46,926 nt of DNA from Candidatus Azobacteroides sp. (GTDB lineage: Bacteria; Bacteroidota; Bacteroidia; Bacteroidales; WRGA01): contig JAJQEC010000065.1 in NCBI GenBank assembly GCA_021201815.1, positions 1-46,926 of the forward strand. Direction: 5' to 3'. A program made the translations under genes and the position numbers. Positions 31,953 to 42,612 of the stretch are shown piece by piece (position 1 is the stretch's first letter; each line of letters opens with the position of its first letter). Under the pieces are notes generated by a model. It made no database searches. It was not told where the DNA came from and saw only the letters and a program-made list of their open reading frames with translations.

Positions 31953-34634
31953 ATGAAAATTAAATTTAATATTACATATAACACCAAATGGGGACAATCC
32001 GTTTGCGTATGTGGATCCGTTCCCGAATTAGGTTTATGGGAGGAAAAAAATGCGATCGATCTGCATTTTGTTTATCCTTCCACATGGGTATTGGAAGTCG
32101 ATATAAACAAATCCGAAAAAATTGAATATCGTTACTTTCTGAAAGAAAATGGTAATGTTATACATCGGGAATGGGGTGAACCACATTGTTTACAGCCGGA
32201 TAATAAAAAGTCTTTTTTTGTAACAGACTCATGGATTGAGTCTCCTCAACAGAATTTTTTATTTACATCAGGCTTTACGGAAAGTTTCTTTTACCATCCG
32301 ATACAAAATAAGAAAATCAGATATTTCAAAAATTCTGTTTTACTAAATGTATTTTGTCCGTATATAGAAAAAAATCAGACACTTTTTATCGTTGGTTCTT
32401 CGGATAAACTGGGAAATTGGATTCCCGCAAACGGCTTGGAATTAACTCCGGTTGGAACAGCACAATGGCAACTCCTGATAAATACGGATCAGATAGATAA
32501 AGGTTCGGAATATAAGTTTGTTATTTACGATAAACACCAACAGAAAGTTATTCATTGGGAAGAAGGAAATAACAGGGAACTTACTCCTGCAAAAGACTCA
32601 AAAGAAAGTCCCGGAATAGTATGGGTTGAATCTTTAATTTATAATTATGGACACAGTAACTGGAAAGCGGCTGGGGTTGCTATACCGGTTTTTTCGCTGC
32701 GTTCCGAAAAAAGTTCCGGAATAGGAGAATTTCCGGATTTAAAGCCGATGGTTGATTGGGCTAATAAAACAGGCCAGAAAATAATTCAGATTTTACCAAT
32801 TAACGATACTACAATTACTTATACCTGGACGGATTCCTATCCTTATAATGCCATTTCTATTTATGCATTGCATCCTATATACTTCGGTTTGAAAGAGTAT
32901 CCGTTGAAAGATAAGGCATTGAGAGAACAATACGAAAAACTGGCCGGTCATTTAAATGATTTAAAAGAGATTGACTATGAAAAAGTGCTTTCTCTTAAAA
33001 ATGCTTACTTACAAGATTTATTCAATGAAATAGGAACTGATACTTTAAAAAGTAAGAAATTTCTGGAGTTTTATGAAAAGAATGAGGAATGGTTATTTCC
33101 TTATGCGTGCTTTACCTATTTCCGGGATAAATATCACACGGCTGCCTATACACGTTGGGAAACTTTCAAAAAGTATGATAAAACGGCATTGACAGAATTA
33201 GCCGGTGAAGATAAAGAATTTAAAGATAAATTGGATAAAGCTTTTTTTACTCAATATCTTTTGCATGAACAGCTCTATAATGTCAAAATGTATGCACATG
33301 AAAAAGATGTGGTACTAAAAGGCGATATTCCTATTGGAATTAGTCGGAACAGTGTAGAAGCCTGGGTCGAACCTCACCTCTTTAACCTGGATACTCAAAC
33401 CGGTGCTCCTCCCGATGATTTTTCCATTACCGGACAGAACTGGGGATTTCCTACCTATAATTGGAATGAAATGGCCAAAGATGGCTATCAGTGGTGGCGG
33501 AAACGGTTCGTTAAAATGACGGATTATTTTGATATATATCGTATAGACCATATTCTCGGATTCTTCCGAATATGGGAAATACCTATCAACTCTGTACAGG
33601 GGTTATTAGGATATTTTAGCCCGGCTTTACCTTTTACGATACAGGAAATAAATAATGCAGGTATATATTTTGATGAATACCGCATGACAAAGCCCTATAT
33701 TCATGAACACTTTCTCGGTGAAATATTTGGAGAATATACACAGGAAGTAATTGGAAAATTCCTTCGTACAGTAGCCTGGCAACGGTACGAATTGAATGAA
33801 ATATGCAATGACCAGCAAAAAATAAAAGCTCTCTTCTTAGGAGAAGAAGACGAAAAAAGCATCCGGATAAGAGACGGGCTGTATAGTCTGTGTAATGAAG
33901 TGCTTTTTATTCGGGATAAACGGGAACCGGATAAATTTCATCCACGTATTACAGCTCAGTTTACCTTTTCATATAAAGATCTGGATGATAACACAAAGTC
34001 AGCTTTTAATAAGTTATATGATTATTTCTTTTATAATAGGCATTCTGAATTCTGGCGACTGGAAGCATTGAAAAAACTACCTCCTTTAATTTCTTCCACT
34101 CATATGCTTGTTTGTGGAGAAGACCTGGGGATGGTTCCTGATTGTGTGCCAAGTGTAATGCATGAATTGCAGATATTAAGTCTGGAAATTGAACGCATGC
34201 CAAAAGACCCGATGGTAGAATTTAATAGTTTGCCATATTTACCTTACATGAGTGTCTGTACAACTTCTACCCATGATATGTCTCATATCCGGTTATGGTG
34301 GAAAGAAAACCGGGAGATTACCCAGAAATATTATAACCAGGTGCTCTGGAAACCGGGCATAGCACCGGAAGAATGTTCTTCGGAACTTTGCTGGCAAATA
34401 ATTACAAATCATTTAAATGCTCCGTCTATGTTAACCATTCTTCCTTTGCAGGACTGGTTGTCCATAGATGATGCGCTTAAAAGACCGAATCCGGAAGAAG
34501 AACGAATTAATATACCTGCTAATCCTCAGCATTATTGGAGATACAGGATGCATTTAACATTGGAAGAGCTGTTGGGGAAAACAGAATATAATGACCAAAT
34601 CAGAAATATGGTCCGGCTTTCAGGAAGAGAGTAA
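31953..34634 (+). CDS. malQ: 4-alpha-glucanotransferase (GH77) with two CBM20 domains
   Basis: MalQ moves alpha-1,4-glucan chains between maltooligosaccharides, releasing glucose in the cytoplasm. The 893-residue protein has two N-terminal starch-binding CBM20-like domains (about 1-105 and 125-235; LNVFCPYIEKNQTLFIVGSSD, split as LNVFCPYIEKN and LFIVGSSDKLGNW, is typical), followed by the GH77 catalytic barrel from about 255. The catalytic residues are in their family motifs: nucleophile Asp532 in RIDHILGFFRIWE, acid/base Glu723 in CGEDLGMVPDCV, and Asp775 in TSTHDMSHIR. This long form with two CBM20 domains is typical of Bacteroidota and of plant DPE2. It has no signal peptide. It opens the alpha-glucan locus and carries a LacI-type operator upstream. 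Confidence 0.96.
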   Translation: MKIKFNITYNTKWGQSVCVCGSVPELGLWEEKNAIDLHFVYPSTWVLEVDINKSEKIEYRYFLKENGNVIHREWGEPHCLQPDNKKSFFVTDSWIESPQQNFLFTSGFTESFFYHPIQNKKIRYFKNSVLLNVFCPYIEKNQTLFIVGSSDKLGNWIPANGLELTPVGTAQWQLLINTDQIDKGSEYKFVIYDKHQQKVIHWEEGNNRELTPAKDSKESPGIVWVESLIYNYGHSNWKAAGVAIPVFSLRSEKSSGIGEFPDLKPMVDWANKTGQKIIQILPINDTTITYTWTDSYPYNAISIYALHPIYFGLKEYPLKDKALREQYEKLAGHLNDLKEIDYEKVLSLKNAYLQDLFNEIGTDTLKSKKFLEFYEKNEEWLFPYACFTYFRDKYHTAAYTRWETFKKYDKTALTELAGEDKEFKDKLDKAFFTQYLLHEQLYNVKMYAHEKDVVLKGDIPIGISRNSVEAWVEPHLFNLDTQTGAPPDDFSITGQNWGFPTYNWNEMAKDGYQWWRKRFVKMTDYFDIYRIDHILGFFRIWEIPINSVQGLLGYFSPALPFTIQEINNAGIYFDEYRMTKPYIHEHFLGEIFGEYTQEVIGKFLRTVAWQRYELNEICNDQQKIKALFLGEEDEKSIRIRDGLYSLCNEVLFIRDKREPDKFHPRITAQFTFSYKDLDDNTKSAFNKLYDYFFYNRHSEFWRLEALKKLPPLISSTHMLVCGEDLGMVPDCVPSVMHELQILSLEIERMPKDPMVEFNSLPYLPYMSVCTTSTHDMSHIRLWWKENREITQKYYNQVLWKPGIAPEECSSELCWQIITNHLNAPSMLTILPLQDWLSIDDALKRPNPEEERINIPANPQHYWRYRMHLTLEELLGKTEYNDQIRNMVRLSGRE

Positions 34635-34695
34635 AAAAGACAAATATATAAGAAATCACATCACTTTTACGAAAGGAAAAGGAAAAAAGTGAAAA

Positions 34696-34730
34696 GTAAG
34701 AGTAAAAAATACTTCTTACCTCTCCTTTTT
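34696..34730 (+). terminator. Weak terminator-like hairpin after malQ
   Basis: gtaag at 34696-34700 and cttac at 34715-34719 pair, with imperfect inner pairing, and a run of seven T follows a few bases later. It may reduce but probably not abolish read-through from malQ into the GH13 gene. Confidence 0.35.
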
Positions 34731-34760
34731 TTAACCTTTTGCTTTGAAAATAAACCATAA

Positions 34761-36614
<1,854 letters not shown>

Positions 36615-36635
36615 TTTCTCTCTGATTTGATTATT

Positions 36636-37661
36636 ATGAAAAAAAGACATAATTTAACGATAAAAGATATTGCCAGGGAACTGAATGTTTCTCCATCGAC
36701 TGTATCAAGGGCATTGAAGAATAACCCTTATATCAGTCGCGAAACACGGAAAATGATTCAGGAATATGCACGCAAACACAAGTATAAGCCCAATACACTG
36801 GCATTGAGCCTTCGGACAAAACAAACCAATATTATTGGGGTGATTGTTCCGGAACTGGCAAATCATTTTTTCTCCGGTGTACTATCCGGAGTAGAAACTG
36901 TTGCAGAGAATAACGGATACACGATGGTGGTTTGCCAGTCATTGGAAGATTATCAGAAGGAAATCAAGAATGTACAGACTATGATTGAGACGCAGGTCTC
37001 CGGCGTACTTATTTCCCAGTCAAAAAATACGTTTAAATATGATCATTTTCATGAGTTAACAGAAAATAATATCCCTGTTATCTTTTTTGACAGGATATGT
37101 ACGGGCATAGATACGGAAAAAGTAGTGGTCGATGATTATTCCGGTACATTTACAGCAGTAGAATATATGATAAAAACCGGTTGTAAACGAATTGCATTCT
37201 TTTCGGCACCTCTTAATCTCGAAATATCCAAGAACAGGAAAAACGGTTACCTGGATGCACTCCGGAAATACAAGTTGCCGGTAGATGAATCCTTTATCCG
37301 CATAGCAGATAATAAAAGACTCGGATACGAAAAAGCAATGGAAATCTTACAGGAACCGAATCGCCCGGATGCGTTTATGGCCATGAATGATTACACGGCT
37401 TCCGGAATTCTGGTTGCTGCAAAACAACTCGGATTAAGAATCCCGGAAGATGTTTCTATCTGTGGTTTTTCCAATTCCAACATTTCTCAGGATACGGATC
37501 CTATGCTCACTACCATGGACCAGCATCCCATTCGTATCGGAGAGGAAGCCATGAAACTATTGATTGATAAAATAGAAAATGAAGATAATAAAAACCGGAA
37601 GAATAAAATAATAAAAACATCCCTGATTATTCGTCAGACAACACGGAAACTTGTTTATTAA
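36636..37661 (+). CDS. LacI/GalR-family transcriptional regulator
   Basis: The 341-residue protein (ATG at 36636; a TTG 9 nt upstream is also in frame) has an N-terminal helix-turn-helix, LTIKDIARELNVSPSTVSRAL, split as LTIKDIARELN and VSPSTVSRAL, with the hinge helix NTLALSLRTKQT. The periplasmic-binding-like sensor domain runs from about residue 60 (IIGVIVPELANHFFSGVLSG) to the end. Family members bind a sugar or sugar phosphate and then change DNA affinity. Its place inside the alpha-glucan locus and the two matching palindromes (31820-31835 and 39342-39357) make it the likely regulator of malQ and susCDEF. The Bacteroides thetaiotaomicron system uses SusR, a membrane-spanning regulator, instead, and no such gene is here. 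Confidence 0.93.
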   Translation: MKKRHNLTIKDIARELNVSPSTVSRALKNNPYISRETRKMIQEYARKHKYKPNTLALSLRTKQTNIIGVIVPELANHFFSGVLSGVETVAENNGYTMVVCQSLEDYQKEIKNVQTMIETQVSGVLISQSKNTFKYDHFHELTENNIPVIFFDRICTGIDTEKVVVDDYSGTFTAVEYMIKTGCKRIAFFSAPLNLEISKNRKNGYLDALRKYKLPVDESFIRIADNKRLGYEKAMEILQEPNRPDAFMAMNDYTASGILVAAKQLGLRIPEDVSICGFSNSNISQDTDPMLTTMDQHPIRIGEEAMKLLIDKIENEDNKNRKNKIIKTSLIIRQTTRKLVY

Positions 37662-37733
37662 CAAAATACCCTGAAACATATTCTGTTCTTCTTTCCGGCA
37701 AAGAAGCAGGATGCCCGGATAAAAAATAAAGAT

Positions 37734-39053
37734 ATGAAACAAAAACCTGATCTTTCCTTTTGGCAAATCTGGAACTTAAGTTTCGGATTTTTTGGCGTAC
37801 AGATTGCCTATTCGTTGCAAAGTGCTAACATCAGCCGTATATTTGCTACTCTGGGCGCAGACCCTCATAACCTGAGTTACTTCTGGATTCTCCCGCCGTT
37901 AATGGGAATTATTGTACAACCTATTGTCGGTTCTTTAAGCGATCGGACATGGACAAGATTCGGAAGACGAATTCCTTACTTGTTTATCGGAGCGATTGTT
38001 GCGGTAATTGTCATGTGTTTGTTGCCGAATGCGGGTAGCCTTCATCTGGCCATTGGAAGTGCAATGATTTTCGGAGTGATTGCGCTGATGTTTTTAGATA
38101 CTTCCATTAACATGGCCATGCAACCATTTAAAATGCTCGTAGGAGATATGGTAAATGAAAAACAAAAAGGATTTGCGTATTCCATTCAGAGTTTCCTTTG
38201 CAATGCCGGAAGTCTTGTCGGATATTTGTTCCCCTTTATTTTTACATGGATTGGGATTTCCAATCTGGCTCCTGAAGGAGTAGTACCCGATTCCGTTATT
38301 TATTCGTTTTATGTAGGAGCCGGCATTCTTATCCTATGTGTACTTTACACCGTATTCAAAGTAAAAGAAATGCCTCCACACCAGTACGCACAGTTTCATG
38401 GTATTGAAGAGAAATCTGAGAAGAAGGAAAAGTCCGATTACTTTACTTTATTGAAAAACGCTCCCAAAGTATTCTGGACAGTCGGTCTGGTCCAATTCTT
38501 CTGCTGGGCGGCCTTTATGTATATGTGGACTTATACCAATGGAGCAATTGCTGAAAATGTATGGGGAACTACCGATACAAAATCTGCCGAATACCAGACA
38601 GCCGGAAACTGGGTGGGTGTACTATTTGCAGTACAGGCTATCGGGTCCGTACTTTGGGCAATGCTTATCCCCAGGTTCAAATCTTATAAATTAGCTTACA
38701 TCGTAAGCCTTGTATTAGGAGGGATAGGATTCATTTCTACAGGATTTATCCATAACCAATATATTTTATTTGTTGCTTACTTATTAATTGGTTGTGCATG
38801 GGCTGCTATGCTGGCTTTGCCATTTACTATCCTGACAAATGCCCTTTCCGGGAAAAACATGGGCGCTTACCTGGGATTATTTAATGGTACCATCTGTTTG
38901 CCTCAGATTGTAGCAGCATTAGTAGGAGGTGGCTTATTACGTCTTGTTGGTGGATCACAAGTATCCATGCTGGTATTGGCCGGAGTTTTTTTACTGTTGG
39001 CTTCCGCTTCTGTCTTTCTTGTAAAAGAAAAAAATTCTTCAACGGATTCCTGA
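37734..39053 (+). CDS. MFS maltose/oligosaccharide transporter (SLC45/GPH-like)
   Basis: The 439-residue protein has twelve predicted membrane helices. It opens KPDLSFWQIWNLSFGFFGVQ and continues with GSLSDRTWTRFGRRIPYLFIG, split as GSLSDRTWTRFG and RRIPYLFIG, the family loop-2 motif related to plant and animal sucrose/maltose carriers (SLC45). Related genes stand in alpha-glucan loci across Bacteroidota and are assumed to import maltose or short maltooligosaccharides across the inner membrane. It lies 72 nt after the LacI gene with no terminator between, so the two are likely co-transcribed. A strong hairpin terminator follows. Confidence 0.88.
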   Translation: MKQKPDLSFWQIWNLSFGFFGVQIAYSLQSANISRIFATLGADPHNLSYFWILPPLMGIIVQPIVGSLSDRTWTRFGRRIPYLFIGAIVAVIVMCLLPNAGSLHLAIGSAMIFGVIALMFLDTSINMAMQPFKMLVGDMVNEKQKGFAYSIQSFLCNAGSLVGYLFPFIFTWIGISNLAPEGVVPDSVIYSFYVGAGILILCVLYTVFKVKEMPPHQYAQFHGIEEKSEKKEKSDYFTLLKNAPKVFWTVGLVQFFCWAAFMYMWTYTNGAIAENVWGTTDTKSAEYQTAGNWVGVLFAVQAIGSVLWAMLIPRFKSYKLAYIVSLVLGGIGFISTGFIHNQYILFVAYLLIGCAWAAMLALPFTILTNALSGKNMGAYLGLFNGTICLPQIVAALVGGGLLRLVGGSQVSMLVLAGVFLLLASASVFLVKEKNSSTDS

Positions 39054-39181
39054 TTTATAAGTAAAAAAATAAGTTGAATAAAAGAGAAAGATAAAAGAAG
39101 GAGAAATGGCATTTTTAACAAAACAGAAAATCTGTTTCCTTTTTCTTCCGTAAATTCTAATTTGTATTCCATAGCATAAAA

Positions 39182-39221
39182 AAGGTATAAATAAAATAAG
39201 AGAATATTTTATTTATACCTT
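39182..39221 (+). terminator. Strong terminator before susC
   Basis: A perfect 17-bp stem (39182-39198 with 39205-39221) with the 6-nt loop agagaa is followed by a T-rich stretch. It lies 129 nt after the transporter stop and separates the malQ-side unit from the susCDEF unit. Confidence 0.85.
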
Positions 39222-39341
39222 AATTTTTCCTCTTTTACCGTGAAAGGAAATTTAACTTACTCACTTGTATAATTTTGTAAAAAACAAAATAAAAAGTATT
39301 GGTTTTATGAATATGGATATCTTATAAACATGCAATTTTTT

Positions 39342-39357
39342 ATGCAAACGTTTGCAT
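39342..39357 (+). promoter_or_regulatory. LacI-type operator upstream of susC
   Basis: atgcaaacgtttgcat is a perfect 16-bp palindrome with the CG centre usual for LacI/GalR-family sites. It is 14/16 identical to the site upstream of malQ. It lies wholly upstream of the promoter (its first base is 69 nt before the -7 box), a place more usual for activators than for repressors. Confidence 0.85.
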
Positions 39358-39385
39358 TACAAAAACCTTATTTTTAGCCCCTTAT

Positions 39386-39418
39386 TTTGATCTAAATAAA
39401 AATTCCTTTTCATCTTTG
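39386..39418 (+). promoter_or_regulatory. Promoter of the susCDEF unit
   Basis: TTTG at 39386-39389 and CATCTTTG at 39411-39418 are 21 nt apart. The -7 box differs from TAnnTTTG at one base. Transcription would start near 39425, giving a leader of about 85-90 nt before the susC ATG. Confidence 0.65.
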
Positions 39419-39512
39419 CTATGTTTTAGCCATGGGAACAAGAGCTTTTCTTGAAAAAATATTATCTAATCAACTTTAATTAATTTTAAAGTTAACCTTT
39501 AATCATTTTCAA

Positions 39513-42500
39513 ATGAAGAAGAAACCTAACTTAAAAAATTGTTTGAGAGTATTTCAAGTGTTGTTGCTTGGAATCTTTACGCTCTCGGGTGTGTATGCAC
39601 AGGATGGTGCGAGGAACACAGTAACAGGTACCGTAAACGATCATTATGGAGATCCCGCTATCGGGGCAAGCGTAATGGTTCAGGGAACAACACAGGGTAC
39701 CATGACAGACATTAACGGTAACTTTTCTATTGTAGCTCCGGCAGATGCTACCTTGGAAGTTAGTTATGTAGGGTATGTAACAGAAAGGATACCTATCAAC
39801 GGTCGTTCTAATATTGTAATAAATATGAAGGTCGACCAGAGTATTATGCTTGATGAAGTAGTAGCCATCGGATATGGTACCGTAAGAAAAACAGACCTTA
39901 CAGGTGCGGTTACGGCTATCAAACCGGATGAGTTGAACCGTGGTGCTATTACCAGCCCACAGCAACTTTTGCAGGGTAAAGTATCCGGAGTGTTTGTGCA
40001 ATCCGGTAAAGGAGAACCAGGTGGTGGATCTACCATGCGGATCCGGAGTGGAGCTTCGTTATATGCTTCCAACGATCCGTTAATCGTAATTGATGGAGTA
40101 CCTATTGCAAATGATGGAGCACCAGGTATGGTAAATGGATTATCAGCGATTAATCCGAATGATATTGAGACATTTACTGTTTTAAAAGATGCTTCTGCTA
40201 CAGCGATCTATGGTTCCAGGGCATCGAATGGGGTAATTATTATTACTACAAAAAAAGGATTAGGACCAGGAGAGGGTAAAAACTATAAAATCAGCTATAA
40301 CAGTACCTATAGTCTTAGTGATCCTCATAACAAAATTAAAACGCTGGGAGCTAATGAGTATCGGGAGATTATAAGCGATGTTTTCGGAGATGATGCTACT
40401 GCAATGGACTTATTAAACATGTATCCGGATGTTTCTACGAACTGGCAGGACGAGATCTTTAAAACAGCATTTTCTACTGATCAGAATCTAAGTATTTCCG
40501 GAAATTCTTTTGATATGCCTTACCGTGTTTCCTTCGGGTATACAAATGAGGATGGTACGCTTAAAACTTCTAATTACGAACGATATAGTCTGGATATATC
40601 TGCAAGCCGTAAGTTCTTTAATGATCATCTGAATATCTCCTTGAATGTGAAAGGATCTATCAATAAAAACGTATATGCAGAAGGAAATGCGGTAGAAACA
40701 GCGGCTTTCTACGACCCGACCAAACCTGTATATAATGATACCGGAGAATTCAATGGCTATTATAACTGGACTGTTGCCAGTGGAGGACCTAATACCCTTA
40801 GTGCTTCAAATCCGTTAGGACTGTTATATGATAAAACGAATACCGGAAAAACAAGAAGAAGTATCGGAAATTTACAGTTGGATTATAAAATGCATTTCCT
40901 TCCTGAATTACGTGCCAATTTAAATCTGGGATATGACGTAGCAAGAGGAGAAGGATATGGGAAAGGAGATCATACCGGTTCTTTTCTAGCTGCCAGAGAT
41001 ACTGATTTCCCTATACTCGGACAAAGGGAAGACTGGAACAATTTCCGCCGGAATCAATTGCTGGATTTTTACCTGAATTATGAAAACGAATTTAAAGAAA
41101 TTAAAAGCCGGATAAATGTAACAGCCGGATATTCCTGGCAACACTTCTATTATTCTGACTCCAATTTCTATTATTCCTATCCTACAGAACGTTTTGCTTC
41201 GGATCCGGAGGGATGGACGTATTACGAGGAAGACGGATATTATGTGAATGAAAGCGAAAGTCGTAGAAAGCCCAAAGAAAATTATCTGATCTCTTTCTTC
41301 GGTAGATTGAACTATTCTTTTATGGAGCGTTATTTATTAACTGCTACTCTTCGTAATGACGGATCTTCTCGTTTTGCGAAAGGAAACAGATGGGGGTTAT
41401 TTCCTTCTATTGCATTGGCATGGACAATTACCAATGAAGACTTTATGAAAGAACAATCTGTTTTAACTAACCTGAAACTGAGGGCTAGTTACGGAGAAAC
41501 AGGACAGCAGGCAGTTGACGAAGATTATTATGTTTATATTCCTAATTATATATTTAATACAAATCCGAACTCTACATATTTGGGCAATGGATTATTGAAA
41601 CCTTCCGAATACAATCCGAACTTAAAATGGGAAACAACAAAAACTTTTAATGTCGGATTGGATTATGGTTTTCTGAATAATCGTATTTTAGGATCTATTG
41701 AAGTGTATCAGAAAAAAACAAACGACTTGTTATCTAAAACCAATGTGGCAGCCGGAACTAATTTTGCCAATATCATATGGGCAAATATCGGAGATATGAA
41801 AAATAAAGGAGTTGAGTTTAGTATTGAAGCGACTCCTGTTATTACGAAAGATTTTTCCTGGAATGTAGGTTTTAATGTAACCTGGAATAAAAGTGAAATC
41901 ACGAACTTAACCGTAGGTGGTGCGGATGATTTTGAAGGAATTTACACGGATGACCAGATATCTGCCGGTACGGGAGGTTATATCGCAAAACACATGGTAG
42001 GATATGCACCGAATACATTTTATGTATTTCAACAGGTATATGATGAATTTGGAAAGCCTATTCAGAATGTATTTGTAGATCGCAACGGAGACGGACAAAT
42101 TACGGATGGAGACCGGTATCTTGCTCATAGTCCTATGCCGGATTGGTACATGGGATTTAACTCCAGAATCGAATATAAGGGTTTTGACCTGGGTTTTAGT
42201 CTTCGGGCAAATATTGGTAACTATGCCTACAATGACGTAGCTGCAGGTAATTCTACCGTACAGAATGCATACGGAGCACAAGGATTTTTGACTAATCTTC
42301 ATGAAACTATTTATAGAACAGGCTTTACCGAGGCAAATACTACTGCTCAGCTTTTCTCGGATTATTTTCTTGAGAATGCTTCTTTCCTGAAAATGGATAA
42401 TATTACATTAGGATATAGTTTCTTTAATGTATTTAGCAGTAAATTATCCGGTCGGATTTCTTTATCGATGCAGAATGTATTTACTATTACTAAGTACAAT

Positions 42501-42596
42501 GGAATTGATCCTGAAATTCAATCACTGGATGGAATTGATAAAGAGATATGGCCTCGCCCGAAAGTTTATACACTGGGCTTAAGTCTTAACTTCTAA
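39513..42596 (+). CDS. susC: SusC-like TonB-dependent outer membrane receptor
   Basis: The 1027-residue precursor has a signal peptide (about 1-29, ending VYAQ), a carboxypeptidase-regulatory-like domain (about 35-120, with GASVMVQGTTQGTMTDINGN), a TonB-box-like DEVVAIGYGTVRKTDLTGAV, a plug domain (about 125-245, with LQGKVSGVFVQSG and AIYGSRASNGVIIITTKKG, both SusC hallmarks), and then a 22-strand barrel ending in LGLSLNF. SusC proteins import oligosaccharides across the outer membrane using TonB energy, with SusD as lid. Next to SusD, SusE, SusF and the GH13 and MalQ genes the expected cargo is maltooligosaccharides. It has its own promoter and operator. Confidence 0.95.
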   Translation: MKKKPNLKNCLRVFQVLLLGIFTLSGVYAQDGARNTVTGTVNDHYGDPAIGASVMVQGTTQGTMTDINGNFSIVAPADATLEVSYVGYVTERIPINGRSNIVINMKVDQSIMLDEVVAIGYGTVRKTDLTGAVTAIKPDELNRGAITSPQQLLQGKVSGVFVQSGKGEPGGGSTMRIRSGASLYASNDPLIVIDGVPIANDGAPGMVNGLSAINPNDIETFTVLKDASATAIYGSRASNGVIIITTKKGLGPGEGKNYKISYNSTYSLSDPHNKIKTLGANEYREIISDVFGDDATAMDLLNMYPDVSTNWQDEIFKTAFSTDQNLSISGNSFDMPYRVSFGYTNEDGTLKTSNYERYSLDISASRKFFNDHLNISLNVKGSINKNVYAEGNAVETAAFYDPTKPVYNDTGEFNGYYNWTVASGGPNTLSASNPLGLLYDKTNTGKTRRSIGNLQLDYKMHFLPELRANLNLGYDVARGEGYGKGDHTGSFLAARDTDFPILGQREDWNNFRRNQLLDFYLNYENEFKEIKSRINVTAGYSWQHFYYSDSNFYYSYPTERFASDPEGWTYYEEDGYYVNESESRRKPKENYLISFFGRLNYSFMERYLLTATLRNDGSSRFAKGNRWGLFPSIALAWTITNEDFMKEQSVLTNLKLRASYGETGQQAVDEDYYVYIPNYIFNTNPNSTYLGNGLLKPSEYNPNLKWETTKTFNVGLDYGFLNNRILGSIEVYQKKTNDLLSKTNVAAGTNFANIIWANIGDMKNKGVEFSIEATPVITKDFSWNVGFNVTWNKSEITNLTVGGADDFEGIYTDDQISAGTGGYIAKHMVGYAPNTFYVFQQVYDEFGKPIQNVFVDRNGDGQITDGDRYLAHSPMPDWYMGFNSRIEYKGFDLGFSLRANIGNYAYNDVAAGNSTVQNAYGAQGFLTNLHETIYRTGFTEANTTAQLFSDYFLENASFLKMDNITLGYSFFNVFSSKLSGRISLSMQNVFTITKYNGIDPEIQSLDGIDKEIWPRPKVYTLGLSLNF

Positions 42597-42612
42597 AACC
42601 AATACATAACTT

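Larger units (their letters stand above)
39054..39512 (+). other. 459-nt susC upstream region
   Basis: It holds the hairpin terminator of the upstream operon (39182-39221), a TGCA-type motif (39331-39346), a perfect LacI-type palindrome (39342-39357) and a good promoter (39386-39418). The remaining bases, and the long leader of about 85 nt before the susC start, are AT-rich and show no open frame. Confidence 0.65.

Noticed and set aside
31762..31956. 64-codon frame before malQ
   Set aside because: It covers the operator, -7 box and ribosome binding site of malQ and overlaps the malQ start by 4 nt; no sensible product.
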